64,000 bases of DNA from positions 1 through 64,000 of the forward strand of contig JAILGH010000003.1 of the NCBI GenBank assembly GCA_024697025.1, in the 5' to 3' direction. Below are positions 1-8,596 of the stretch, piece by piece. Position 1 is the first letter of the stretch. Each line of letters starts with the position of its first letter. Made by a program: the position numbers and the translations under genes. The notes beneath the pieces are model-generated. The model ran no database searches and was not told where the DNA came from. It saw nothing but the letters and a program-made list of their open reading frames with translations. This DNA comes from Pseudobutyrivibrio sp. Lineage in GTDB: Bacteria; Bacillota; Clostridia; Lachnospirales; Lachnospiraceae.

Positions 1-97
1 CACCATATTCGTGTGGTTTATAAACACCTGTTAATTTATCTGCTATAGCCCAAATAAGGTCTGCTTTTTGGTCTATCTTTGCACTTCTTGTCGCCAT
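1..97 (-). CDS. hsdM: Type I restriction-modification methyltransferase HsdM, N-terminal fragment (runs off the window)
   Basis: Only the first 32 codons are present because the gene continues beyond position 1. Translation from the ATG at 97-95 gives MATRSAKIDQKADLIWAIAD followed by KLTGVYKPHEYG. The pattern LIWxIADxLxGxxKPHEYG is the characteristic start of HsdM, the DNA adenine methyltransferase subunit of type I restriction systems. A GGGAGG ribosome-binding site lies about ten bases upstream. It would methylate adenine in the site recognised by an HsdS partner, which should lie further left. Its position next to the recombinase operon suggests that it is cargo of the mobile element. Confidence 0.85.
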   Translation of the reverse strand, partial: MATRSAKIDQKADLIWAIADKLTGVYKPHEYG

Positions 98-190
98 ATT
101 ATTCAGCCTCCCTAAATGTTGTATATACGTAATTATTTTACTCTATTTTTCTGTTTGCTAAAAGTCATGATGTAAACCCTGGTAAATTGA

Positions 191-218
191 AAAAGACGCT
201 CATAACAGAACGTCTTTT
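191..218 (-). terminator. Rho-independent terminator of the recombinase operon
   Basis: On the minus strand, AAAGACG pairs with CGTCTTT across a 12-base loop and is followed by a T run. It lies 20 bp after the stop of the coiled-coil gene and separates that operon from hsdM. Confidence 0.75.
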
Positions 219-237
219 CCTCACATTAATAACCTTT

Positions 238-984
238 TTAAAAATCTAATAAATCATTCAAAATATCATTGTTCGGGTTGTCCTCGACTTGTAAATCACT
301 ATCATCTTCAAACACTTCATTCTTCTGATATTGACGTATAGCTTTATCAATATTAAACATTTCACTAATTTCAAGTCTGAGAGATTCATTGTATTTTATT
401 AAATCAAACGAACCTTCTTCAATTCCTATTTCAGCCAGTTTTTCTCTAAGTTCTTCCTCTGTATTGTTTTTTATTAACTTAGAAACTTTTTTATCAATCG
501 CATTTTGCTTAGCCTTAACATCCTTTACCAACTTTTCCAGTTCATTTATTTTATCTTCCGTTTCATTCTGAAGTTTACTAAGATAATTTGTTTTTTTTCT
601 AAGATATGAGTTCGTTTGACGATATTCCGCAACTATTTCCCTTGCTTGAACTACCTCATTACGCTGTTCACGGTCACTTAATTTAAAGAAATTGTCGATA
701 TTTATTGTGCTAAGTAACACATTCCTGCTTTCTCGTTTTCTGGTATCTCGAGAAACATTGTATGATTCTATTCTTTCAGTACATTGTTTCTTCTCAAGTT
801 TACCTGTCTTCAAATTCTTAACAGGTCTTGTAAAATGGTAGTCTTTAACCTCCTCTAAACCAGCTATATTTTTGCGAGCCCACTCAGCAAGTTCTGTTGC
901 TTTTATTATTCCTTTGTATATGTCAGCATATTGAACTACTGCATCTAACAAGAGATCGTCTGTAAATTTCGCTGTTCTAGCCAT
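238..984 (-). CDS. TnpC-like coiled-coil protein of the recombinase operon
   Basis: This 248-residue protein is predicted to be soluble. The N-terminal 60 residues (MARTAKFTDDLLLDAVVQYA and onward) look like a folded DNA-associated domain. Residues about 120-190 are rich in Lys, Glu, Leu and Asn with heptad spacing, typical of a coiled coil, and the C-terminus is acidic. The start is fixed by AAAAGGAGG directly upstream, inside the preceding recombinase gene, so translation is coupled (40 bp overlap). In Tn554 the third gene, tnpC, also encodes a small helical protein that helps set insertion orientation and frequency, and I infer a comparable accessory role. I recognise no catalytic motif. 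Confidence 0.6.
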   Translation of the reverse strand: MARTAKFTDDLLLDAVVQYADIYKGIIKATELAEWARKNIAGLEEVKDYHFTRPVKNLKTGKLEKKQCTERIESYNVSRDTRKRESRNVLLSTINIDNFFKLSDREQRNEVVQAREIVAEYRQTNSYLRKKTNYLSKLQNETEDKINELEKLVKDVKAKQNAIDKKVSKLIKNNTEEELREKLAEIGIEEGSFDLIKYNESLRLEISEMFNIDKAIRQYQKNEVFEDDSDLQVEDNPNNDILNDLLDF

Positions 985-2543
985 TCATTTGCCTCCTTTT
1001 CCGCTTTTAAATCGGTGCTTTCCTTGTATCTAGCACTTGCGGAATGAACCTTTAAGAACAATTCATCCATGTCTACATCTTTTCCCTTTATTTTATTTGT
1101 AGACTTCAAAACATTCTGCATCACCTTAACATTTTCTATAAATTTGCTTTTTCTCTCCTTCAAATGCTTTTGTATTTCCTCCTCTGTTGGGAAATAATAT
1201 TTACAGCCAAAACAATCTTGGTAATGTCCTTTGCAATCATCAATATTCTTATCATCATTTAATCTTTTCGGATTTGAACAATTGTATTTGTCAGTTATAA
1301 CCATATCATGAACCTGATAGTTTTCTTCCAAGTAATCCTTATTTATTTTTTTCTGCATTTTCATAATGGAAGAATAATATAGTGTTTCACTTACATTTGT
1401 ATAATATCCTTCGCTAGTGGTGACATTCATGTGATTTGCAAGTTGTCTACAAATATCTGCACCAGCATCTTGAAAAAATAGATTAGCCATAGCAATTGGT
1501 CTGCTGTCTCCTGCAGTCACATAATCAAATTCGTTTAACCCACATACATTCTTTGCAAATTCATATTTAGAATTACCTATTATTTTTTCATCTATAAATA
1601 CTTTAATAAGATTATTAAACCCAGCTAGTGACATCATATGATTCGAAAATGCCTCACCATAATCAAACAGAAATCTTCGTGAGTGTTCTTTAGTTAAATC
1701 CTTATAACGCTCGATATTTTCAAACACTTGTCTTTTTATTATATTATTCAAATGGTACGTAAAAATGTCATAATCCTTTTCAACATCATAATAGACTCTA
1801 TTTTTACCTCCCTTCAATTTTGAACGTCGAACCCTAAAAATAATTTCGTTTTCATACGTATCAACACAATCATAGGGCGTAACAAGCATTTCCGTAGCTC
1901 TTAAAGGCAATATGAAAGTCATATTTACCCAGAAATAAATTGGAAAATATGTAATAAACTCGTCATCATTCAGACCTCTATTAAACATATCATTTATCTC
2001 ATTTTCGATAACAAGGTAGTTTATAAGATTAGATAACTTTCTAACACTTCTTTTCTTAGATTTAACCTTTTTTATATTGGAAGACACTTCTGAAATCAAT
2101 TCATCTGGTGTATTTATAAATGCTAGAAAATCTTCTATCCTATAGATTTCGGCGTTTGTTAATGCCAGTCCTCCCTCTTGATATTCACAAATAAATCTTT
2201 TTAATAAATTTACAACTTCACGAGCTATAGTTCGAAAAATGTATTCGCCAGTACAATAGCATACATAGCACTTTATCATCAGTTGCATTGTTCCCACGCT
2301 TATTCCAAACAATTTACCAATATGATTTATATATGTCATATTATCAATTTTAAAATTCAATCCAAAGTGTTTTACTCCTGAATAACAAATCCATTCATCA
2401 TCTTCGAATTTACCAGCTATTATTCTTTTCATTTTGCACTTATCAAAGAATTTTTTGCATTCATTAATTACTTCTGCACTATAGCAAAAATCCTTATAGA
2501 CTATTACATTTTCTGATTCAATTATCCTTAATGTATTTACCAT
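945..2543 (-). CDS. Tyrosine recombinase/integrase, third of the trio
   Basis: A 532-residue recombinase-like protein. The catalytic-domain start is visible as LPLRATEML near residue 215, with the first catalytic Arg. The C-terminal half carries AGDSRP and ICRQLANHMN followed by SEGYYTN, which resemble the His/Arg box and the Tyr nucleophile region in divergent form. Beyond the catalytic domain is a Cys-rich tail (C at the start of CSNPKR, then DDCKGHYQDCFGCKYYF) that could bind a metal. The ATG follows TGTAGGAG and overlaps the end of the second recombinase by 26 bp. Role inferred: strand exchange together with the two upstream recombinases. Confidence 0.75.
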   Translation of the reverse strand: MVNTLRIIESENVIVYKDFCYSAEVINECKKFFDKCKMKRIIAGKFEDDEWICYSGVKHFGLNFKIDNMTYINHIGKLFGISVGTMQLMIKCYVCYCTGEYIFRTIAREVVNLLKRFICEYQEGGLALTNAEIYRIEDFLAFINTPDELISEVSSNIKKVKSKKRSVRKLSNLINYLVIENEINDMFNRGLNDDEFITYFPIYFWVNMTFILPLRATEMLVTPYDCVDTYENEIIFRVRRSKLKGGKNRVYYDVEKDYDIFTYHLNNIIKRQVFENIERYKDLTKEHSRRFLFDYGEAFSNHMMSLAGFNNLIKVFIDEKIIGNSKYEFAKNVCGLNEFDYVTAGDSRPIAMANLFFQDAGADICRQLANHMNVTTSEGYYTNVSETLYYSSIMKMQKKINKDYLEENYQVHDMVITDKYNCSNPKRLNDDKNIDDCKGHYQDCFGCKYYFPTEEEIQKHLKERKSKFIENVKVMQNVLKSTNKIKGKDVDMDELFLKVHSASARYKESTDLKAEKEANEWLEQRNLQTISC

Positions 2544-4545
2544 TATATTCTCCTACAGCTAGTCTTAGCGCTTCATATTCATTCGGATTCATTCTGTTTT
2601 TTATTCCAGTCATTATATCTTTATAAGCAGGCATAATAACCTTGTCTAATATCTGTATGTATTTTGGGTTGCGTGTCTCTTCTATCTTTTTCTTATAGGC
2701 ATATATTACTTGAATCAGGCTTTTAACACCCTCTTCCGTAAAAATAAGGTAAGGACAAACATTTGCAATACAGGAATCAAAGGTCGGATTTTCACAGGCT
2801 ATTCCCAATGCTCTTTTTTTACAATGGACACCTCGATCCTTTGCTTTTCCATATCCTTGAGACACTTCAAACATTTCACTTAATATCTCTAACGCCCTTT
2901 GTTTATTCCCTTCTGCAAATGAATCTTTTAACTTTTCAGCCTCAATCAAATCAGAACTCATTATTTCCAATTCATAAGCTGAAACATTACATTCAGCCAA
3001 AAATTTTGTTTGCTCTTTTGCTGTTAACTTTTCAAATGCATTTGGAAATGCAGCTAACAATTCGCTATAACGAATTGTTCCAAATACACCTCTATCTAAC
3101 ATCATCGCTAAAACAACTTCCGCAGTCTCACCATTTAGACCATGATCATATAGATAAATAGCTGTAGTATCTATATCTGAATGATTACGAGCATAAGATG
3201 CTATAGTATATGCTGCCATTGTGCCAGCACCATTTTGCCGCGCTCTTTCTTCCATACTTTGCAAATATGATTTGTTCAACCGTCTTGATTGTAAATTATG
3301 TCTTCCAAAAGTAAGGTATATTTCATCACCAAATAGTTCTCGAATTTTGACAAAATTCAAGTAGTCTCCAATTCGGTTTTCCTTTAAATTTCCTTCTCCT
3401 GAATTGTTACTATGATACGCTGCAATAAGTGCCATTCGGCCAAAGAAGATTTTCATCTCTTTTCCGATGGGTGCTAACAAATCGTTTGCTTTTCCTGTTT
3501 TATGGGGCTTAGTTGCGGATAATTCAACTTTTTTTTCAATGTATTTACCTATCTCGTAATATACAGTGTCACTTATATTCCCGTTTAAAATACTTTGCTT
3601 TATAAGATCAATATTTATCCCTAGACCTTCTAATAATCTATTATCAACATTTGGCCATTCATTACATATGTCAGCAGCTCTCCATCCACAAACAAAATGT
3701 GAGCAAATAAATAACCATTGTTCAAAGTAAAATGAACTCTCTAGACTCTTCTTTATCACATTGTTCTTATTTAATATGTCTTCATTAAATACATTCTTTG
3801 CAATTATGACATACTTTTTATAAGGGTAAGCTCCGTTGTCTTTGTTGGTAGTACGTTCTTTTCTGGTGTAATTTCCGAGTTTTAATCCAAGATGCTTCTT
3901 AGTAAAATCTATAAAGCTTATAAATAAATCACCACTCCCTTTATACGCCATACTTTCTACGTTTTTTATAACTTGCTTATCAGTCAATTTTGTTAACTCT
4001 ATCTGGGATGTCTTATATACAAACTCCGTGATAACTGGCGTATATGATTCTACTGTTCCGAGAAATAAATTGAGCATTTCAACAGTTTTTTTATAATTGC
4101 ATTCATCAAGAATGCACTGACATTTTTCTTCTTCATTAAGCCCAAAGTATCTAAAAAATATTTGAGTGTTCTCTTCGACAGTTGCTATATCCTTCTTCTT
4201 TAAATAAAAGCTTGCATTATTTTCATAAGAAAATTTCAAATCATCTGGATAAAAAATTTTCAATCCCCAAAAATTGTTTTCTTCTAAATAATCTATAAAT
4301 TTATTTCTGTTACTTACATACTTCGAATCAAATTTTTCATTTTCTACCCATTTTAAAAAGGTTTCAATCGAAATATATTCATCTATTTCAGACTTTATAA
4401 ATTCAACATCACTAATAAGTATTTTTCCATCTTGAACCTCAATTTTGTCCTCTTCTATCCAGCGTTCAATAGTTGCTTTTTTCACTCCAATTCTATTTGC
4501 CGCACCTTGAACTGTCGTACAATCCTTTTTCAGCCGCTTACTCAT
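2518..4545 (-). CDS. Tyrosine recombinase/integrase with N-terminal helix-turn-helix, second of the trio
   Basis: A 675-residue protein. Residues about 10-35 (QGAANRIGVKKATIERWIEE) form a MerR/excisionase-like helix-turn-helix. The catalytic domain begins near residue 280, with Arg289 in CGWRAAD. A later segment with ASYARNHSDIDTTAIYLYDH resembles the TnpB-type catalytic region. Near the C-terminus is a Cys cluster (GVHCKKRALGIAC and SCIANVCPYL) like that of the third recombinase, suggesting that the two are related. It overlaps the first recombinase by 8 bp and the third by 26 bp, so all three are probably made in fixed proportion. Length and architecture fit the TnpB-like class rather than phage integrases. 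Confidence 0.8.
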   Translation of the reverse strand: MSKRLKKDCTTVQGAANRIGVKKATIERWIEEDKIEVQDGKILISDVEFIKSEIDEYISIETFLKWVENEKFDSKYVSNRNKFIDYLEENNFWGLKIFYPDDLKFSYENNASFYLKKKDIATVEENTQIFFRYFGLNEEEKCQCILDECNYKKTVEMLNLFLGTVESYTPVITEFVYKTSQIELTKLTDKQVIKNVESMAYKGSGDLFISFIDFTKKHLGLKLGNYTRKERTTNKDNGAYPYKKYVIIAKNVFNEDILNKNNVIKKSLESSFYFEQWLFICSHFVCGWRAADICNEWPNVDNRLLEGLGINIDLIKQSILNGNISDTVYYEIGKYIEKKVELSATKPHKTGKANDLLAPIGKEMKIFFGRMALIAAYHSNNSGEGNLKENRIGDYLNFVKIRELFGDEIYLTFGRHNLQSRRLNKSYLQSMEERARQNGAGTMAAYTIASYARNHSDIDTTAIYLYDHGLNGETAEVVLAMMLDRGVFGTIRYSELLAAFPNAFEKLTAKEQTKFLAECNVSAYELEIMSSDLIEAEKLKDSFAEGNKQRALEILSEMFEVSQGYGKAKDRGVHCKKRALGIACENPTFDSCIANVCPYLIFTEEGVKSLIQVIYAYKKKIEETRNPKYIQILDKVIMPAYKDIMTGIKNRMNPNEYEALRLAVGEYNGKYIKDN

Positions 4546-5854
4546 ATATATCTTCTAATAATCCTTCCTGAAAGCTATATGCCGTTTTCTTGTATTCTTC
4601 AAGCAAATCATTATTTAAATGTATATATTCTTCATATGAATCACTGTCTGGTTCATCTCCTCGCCAATGTCTAACTAACTCTGGACGAAGTCTTTTTTTA
4701 GTAATTAAAAACATTGTAAACCAATGCCTAAACATATGTGCTCCAGGATATTCCTCCTCATATTTTTCAATGTGAGCGTACGTTTCACCCTCGTATATAG
4801 TATTCTCACTTGTTTCCTTTAGTACCCTGATAAAATGATTATAAAAGAGATCTCTTATCCTGCTTGTTAGAGTTTTTACCGACATTGGCTTCTTATGCTT
4901 GTTATAAAAAATAGCATTGCTTCCGTCATTAGGTAAACCTAATGATTCTAAATAGTCTTTATGAAACTCAATAGCTCTTGTAACTTCTTCCAAGAAATCG
5001 TCCTCTTCGTATACTTCTTGTTGTCTAATCTTTTTTATTACACCGGTATGTGACTTTCCAACCCTAAACTTATCACTCTCCTCTAAATGAATAACTATTT
5101 TTTCTACAGCACCTAATTTCCTTTTAATTTCAATATCATCGAAAGCCAAGTTAACAACTTCTCCCTCTCGAAGACCGGCATACGCCATCAACAACACTGC
5201 CAAATAAATCATTGGCTCATATTTTTTTGCTACATACAAGAACGTCTTTAAATGTCCATACATTATCACCCTGTTTCTTCGCTTATTATCTCTTTTCTTA
5301 GGAGCTTTAATATTTAGCATTTTGTATTCATTTACAACATGTCTTCTAATCCCCTTCTGTCTCTTTTCCTTTATAATCTTAGTTTCTAATATCTCATCAA
5401 TATTGTAACTAAACTCCACTTTATCTTTATTACACTTATAATAATTCTGTAAAAAAACAAAGATATCATATCTTATTCGGCCCCAAGAATCGCTTTTCAT
5501 TTCTTCACCATTGTCTTTAATTTTCTTTTTTAAAAGATATTCTCTAATAACATTTATATCTATTTCGCTTAAATTATTTACTTTGGTTTCATGTAATACA
5601 TAATTCAAGAATCCAATTACTCTAGATGTAGCTATTCTAAATCTTGACTCACTAAAAACATTTTTAGATAAATCTATTACATAACGTTCTAAGCCTGTGT
5701 ATGCAACAATATCATCGTTTTCTTTGGCAACCAAAACAACACAGCCATACGTCACTATCATTCCTTCCTCATTAGCTAATGCCACTTTTTTTTCTTTAAA
5801 GATATATCTGCTCCGATTTACTCTATATTTATCAATATCTGTAATCTGATTCAT
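4538..5854 (-). CDS. Tyrosine recombinase/integrase, first of the trio
   Basis: A 438-residue protein when started at the second Met, which has GGGAG at good spacing; a start four codons upstream would leave no ribosome-binding site. Residues about 60-190 form the SAM-like N-terminal domain. The catalytic domain shows AYAGLREGEV (first Arg, about residue 229), GAHMFRHWF (HxxR, about 373-376), VRHWRGD (third box, about 396) and the Tyr nucleophile in DSYEEYIHL (about 407-410). All core residues are present, so this member is likely active. It opens the operon next to the cpaF junction, the usual place for the recombinase gene of an integrated element. Confidence 0.9.
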   Translation of the reverse strand: MNQITDIDKYRVNRSRYIFKEKKVALANEEGMIVTYGCVVLVAKENDDIVAYTGLERYVIDLSKNVFSESRFRIATSRVIGFLNYVLHETKVNNLSEIDINVIREYLLKKKIKDNGEEMKSDSWGRIRYDIFVFLQNYYKCNKDKVEFSYNIDEILETKIIKEKRQKGIRRHVVNEYKMLNIKAPKKRDNKRRNRVIMYGHLKTFLYVAKKYEPMIYLAVLLMAYAGLREGEVVNLAFDDIEIKRKLGAVEKIVIHLEESDKFRVGKSHTGVIKKIRQQEVYEEDDFLEEVTRAIEFHKDYLESLGLPNDGSNAIFYNKHKKPMSVKTLTSRIRDLFYNHFIRVLKETSENTIYEGETYAHIEKYEEEYPGAHMFRHWFTMFLITKKRLRPELVRHWRGDEPDSDSYEEYIHLNNDLLEEYKKTAYSFQEGLLEDIYE

Positions 5855-5873
5855 TTTTTCTCCCATTAAAATA

Positions 5874-5908
5874 GACGATATAATAACATCTACAATTATT
5901 ATATCGTC
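5874..5908. repeat. Perfect 13-bp inverted repeat upstream of the recombinase operon
   Basis: GACGATATAATAA at 5874-5886 and its exact reverse complement at 5896-5908 flank a 9-bp spacer. It sits 20 bp upstream of the first recombinase ATG and about 110 bp from the cpaF break. It could be an autoregulatory operator, because it contains a TATAAT-like core, or a recombinase core or accessory site. The sequence alone cannot decide between these. Confidence 0.7.
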
Positions 5909-5997
5909 TTACATTTGACTCATCAACTTTATATTATATAATCCATATAATGGTTTATTTTCACGGCTGCTCGTTTCATTTTTATTATTGTTATATA

Positions 5998-6390
5998 TCA
6001 TCTATTTATTTTTCTTTCCTCATTTACTATTTTGTTAGTACTTGCCACAATATTTTGGATTATATCGTTTAATTTTTCTTCTGATGAAAATCTCTCATTT
6101 GACCTAATTACCTGGCCCGACTTTTCTATAAAAATTCTATCTGGACCGTTAATCATAATCTCGGTGATTTCCTCGTCTGCCAATAAATCTTCTAAAACAT
6201 CAAGTTTTCTTAAAGAGTTAAAGACGTGGCTTTCTATTTTCTGCCTTTCCAAAAGAGAAATTGGTTTGATTTTCGAATGATTTATTATGCTATTTTTTAT
6301 TATCTGAAGTATTTCTTCATCTGTCACATCGTAGGATAAATCTATTTGATTCATCACTTCTATGCGAATCTCTTCTTCTAAATTATCCAT
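5998..6390 (-). pseudogene. cpaF: cpaF/tadA secretion ATPase, truncated to its N-terminal 130 residues by an element insertion
   Basis: The reading frame from ATG 6390 matches the CpaF N-terminus: LEDLLADEEITEIMINGPDR, IFIEKSGQVIR and NIVASTNKIVNE. In intact CpaF the last motif continues NEASPIVDARL and then the ATPase core with Walker A and B. Here it switches to ERKINR and stops, so the whole nucleotide-binding domain is missing and the product cannot power pilus assembly. The start overlaps the cpaE stop by 8 bp, the normal coupled arrangement of tad operons. The missing 3' part is expected on the far side of the mobile element, outside this window. Length is 130 residues against roughly 400-500 for the family. 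Confidence 0.85.
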
Positions 6391-7363
6391 AATTTTCAAC
6401 CATCTTATCTTGTAAGAGCTTACGTACAAATACTCCTAAATTTCCTTGCAAAAGCTCCTCTAATTGGTAAGCTCCATCAGAAAGATTCCCTGCAGACATT
6501 GGTAGTAAAACATTCTCCAATTCTATTTCTGTGTTAGATCTTTCAATATAATCAAGAAAAAGCTCTTGAGACTTTCTAAAATAATCTCCAGGTTTACCTA
6601 AGACAAAGAGCTTATCCAATCTTTGAATATATTTATTGAACCCGTTTATTGCCCTTCCAAATAGAACAACTATGATTTCATAACCTGCTGTAGAAAGCAC
6701 ATCAAAAAATCTACTCCAAGTTTCTTCATCTATTTCTCCAATTTCAGTAGGGTTCATAAATGGTTCAATATAATCAAAGCCTAAATAGGATTTCACATAC
6801 TTTGATAAATCTATTTGCTCTTGACCTGTACTAATCTCATATAGATAATCCATGAGATTCCTTTCACAAAAACTACCTATAAGATTTGGCAGTATAGAAA
6901 TCTCCTCTAGATCTAAAAATAGAACTTTTTTATTAGTCCCATAGATTTGCGTTAATGTCATAGAAAACGGCAACTGCAATTCATGAGCAGCAGGAGAATA
7001 TACTCCCACCAATTTAGACGTGCCATCATTAGATTTTGTATTAGTATAGGTGGACCTAAGCTCTTTTATTTGGTCTAAGATTTTATCTGCTGACTGATAT
7101 TTATATATTTTGTCCTCAGACATATCTTCCTGGTTTTCACTCAGATAGTATTTATGCTTTACCATGCCCTTTGGCTTAAAATTTCCTACATCTGCAAATT
7201 CTTCCGAGAGCAATGCAACGTCATAATTATTCTCATCTGTAAAAAAACCTTCGGTACTCGTAAATATATGAAAGTTTGCATTAGCTCCTTCCATAAGGTA
7301 TGAAGCAAGCTTGATTATGTAATCTTCACATTGATCACATAAAGCTATCTGTATATTATTCAT
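6383..7363 (-). CDS. cpaE: CpaE/TadZ-like pilus-locus ATPase with degenerate P-loop
   Basis: A 326-residue soluble protein. Residues 1-110 resemble a receiver-like domain (IQIALCDQCEDY), and residues about 115-320 follow the ParA/MinD-like fold of CpaE/TadZ, which localises the Flp-pilus machinery. The P-loop is badly eroded: GVYSPAAHELQLPFS stands where GxKGGxGxT would be expected, so ATP hydrolysis is doubtful; such loss is common in clostridial TadZ-like proteins. ATG is preceded by GGAGG. It lies between cpaA and the truncated cpaF in one operon. Assignment rests on context and overall pattern more than on catalytic motifs. Confidence 0.65.
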   Translation of the reverse strand: MNNIQIALCDQCEDYIIKLASYLMEGANANFHIFTSTEGFFTDENNYDVALLSEEFADVGNFKPKGMVKHKYYLSENQEDMSEDKIYKYQSADKILDQIKELRSTYTNTKSNDGTSKLVGVYSPAAHELQLPFSMTLTQIYGTNKKVLFLDLEEISILPNLIGSFCERNLMDYLYEISTGQEQIDLSKYVKSYLGFDYIEPFMNPTEIGEIDEETWSRFFDVLSTAGYEIIVVLFGRAINGFNKYIQRLDKLFVLGKPGDYFRKSQELFLDYIERSNTEIELENVLLPMSAGNLSDGAYQLEELLQGNLGVFVRKLLQDKMVENYG

Positions 7364-7381
7364 TTAGTCATCCTCCATATT

Positions 7382-7810
7382 CTATGATTTAACCTGCAGC
7401 AAAAAAAACGCAGCCGTAATGTAAAAAGAATAATGGAGCTGTCTCTTTACGAATTGTCTTTCATATAAACATCGCAATATGATGATAATGCCAGCAAGCA
7501 TTACCGAGGTAACCATCAAATTTATTACCGCTTCTGTATCCAACATGGTTGATACGACACAAAAGAGTTTGACATCTCCCATTCCTATTGTCTTCCTACA
7601 CAATCTCAGCAGAAGCAGGAGCACAAAAGGCCAACTTGCTTTAATAATGAAATAAACAATTCCCGCTGTCCTGAATTCTATGAGGTTTACCAAAATTCCC
7701 GATAGAAAACCCAGTACAATTAGTTGATTTGGAATTTTGTAATACCTGGCATCAAAAATAGACGCTGCTACCAAAATACTCCAGATCAATATCGTCTTCG
7801 TTTTTTTCAC
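7382..7810 (-). CDS. cpaA: CpaA/TadV-type prepilin peptidase (A24 family)
   Basis: A 142-residue membrane aspartyl protease with about four to five transmembrane helices. The two catalytic Asp motifs are visible: SIFDARYYKIPN (about residue 20) and GMGDVKLF (GxGD, about residue 78). It would cleave the leader of Flp-type prepilins at the membrane. The length fits the short TadV/CpaA class, which lacks the methyltransferase domain. The assigned GTG start lies inside a GGAGGTG sequence, so the true start may be a few codons later. First gene of the cpaA-cpaE-cpaF' operon, which the element has cut short. Confidence 0.85.
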   Translation of the reverse strand: MKKTKTILIWSILVAASIFDARYYKIPNQLIVLGFLSGILVNLIEFRTAGIVYFIIKASWPFVLLLLLRLCRKTIGMGDVKLFCVVSTMLDTEAVINLMVTSVMLAGIIIILRCLYERQFVKRQLHYSFYITAAFFLLQVKS

Positions 7811-8030
7811 CTCCGTTTCGACAGCATTATAAAGATGGTCATTTGAATTTTGAATAGCATTTTTTGCTATAAAATTTTTACTACTGTTTTAAACTTTTTT
7901 AATTTCAGCGTTATATATAATGCGCCTGTAAATTTTCGTTCAGTATCTATAACTATTCCACAATGTATTTTTATTTTTTAGGTAAATAATTCCTCAATAT
8001 CAATTATCGAGTAATTTTACAACAAGCAAA

Positions 8031-8061
8031 AAAAGAGATTCCCACTACAGGAATCTCTTTT
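8031..8061 (-). terminator. Terminator after fliS
   Basis: An 11-bp perfect stem (AAAAGAGATTC with GAATCTCTTTT) with a 9-base loop and a run of T on the minus strand lies 20 bp past the fliS stop. The 220 bp between here and cpaA hold no further recognisable gene. Confidence 0.9.
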
Positions 8062-8081
8062 GCAATGTTCAATTTTAATTT

Positions 8082-8558
8082 TTATGCCCAAAAGCCTCTG
8101 CTCACATCATTTCCCATGAGACTTTCATTTAATGAGGCTTTGCCATAAGTAATGCCTGCCATTACATGTTGGGTGTTTTGCATTATCGGTGCGGAAGTAT
8201 CCTCCTTTGCTATCTGCGAGAACGCATCACCCAGTTCATCCATTACTCTTTTTGCTTCTAGTAATCCTTCGCCATTTGCCTTATATATGGATTTGGAAAC
8301 ATTTCGTTGTACATAATCGTACAACGCGTACAGATCTCTACTTACCTTGTATTCAAAATTTAAATCCTTCTGGAGGTGATTAACAACCTGGGCGCATTTT
8401 TGAAGAGCCTTGATTGCTTCATCCACTTGGCCAGCCTTAAAATTATCTAGCGCATCTGTTTCATATTCCTCGTAGATGTCGTAAAGGATAGATATAAGTC
8501 CACTTCCATTACTAGACGCTATTCTTAAGGTAAAAGCTGAAATCTTATCTTTGTTCAT
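8082..8558 (-). CDS. fliS: Flagellar export chaperone FliS
   Basis: A 158-residue, mostly helical cytosolic protein. The central part, with ILYDIYEEYETDALDNFKAG and a following helix ending in LQKDLNFEYKVSRDLYALYD, matches FliS, which binds the flagellin C-terminus and keeps it unpolymerised until export. It is slightly longer than the usual 125-135 residues because of a C-terminal tail ending SRGFWA. GGAG lies upstream of the ATG. It directly follows flagellin, 38 bp away, with no terminator between, so the two are probably co-transcribed from the flagellin promoter. Confidence 0.85.
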   Translation of the reverse strand: MNKDKISAFTLRIASSNGSGLISILYDIYEEYETDALDNFKAGQVDEAIKALQKCAQVVNHLQKDLNFEYKVSRDLYALYDYVQRNVSKSIYKANGEGLLEAKRVMDELGDAFSQIAKEDTSAPIMQNTQHVMAGITYGKASLNESLMGNDVSRGFWA

Positions 8559-8596
8559 ATTACTATTACTCCTATTAAGGCCAAACTTTGCTCAGA

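Larger units (their letters stand above)
1..6020. mobile_element. Recombinase-trio element with restriction genes, inserted in cpaF (one end only)
   Basis: Three overlapping tyrosine-recombinase genes and a coiled-coil gene form one minus-strand operon whose first gene starts about 150 bp from a cpaF reading frame that ends prematurely. On the other side of the operon a type I restriction methyltransferase gene begins and runs out of the window. Three recombinases in tandem followed by a small coiled-coil protein recall Tn554 (tnpA, tnpB, tnpC) and recombinase-in-trio elements; Tn554 also inserts into a specific gene. The right boundary is placed near 6016-6022, where the CpaF similarity stops. 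The left end, the rest of cpaF and the cargo lie outside the window. Mobility is inferred from gene content and the broken target gene. Confidence 0.65.
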
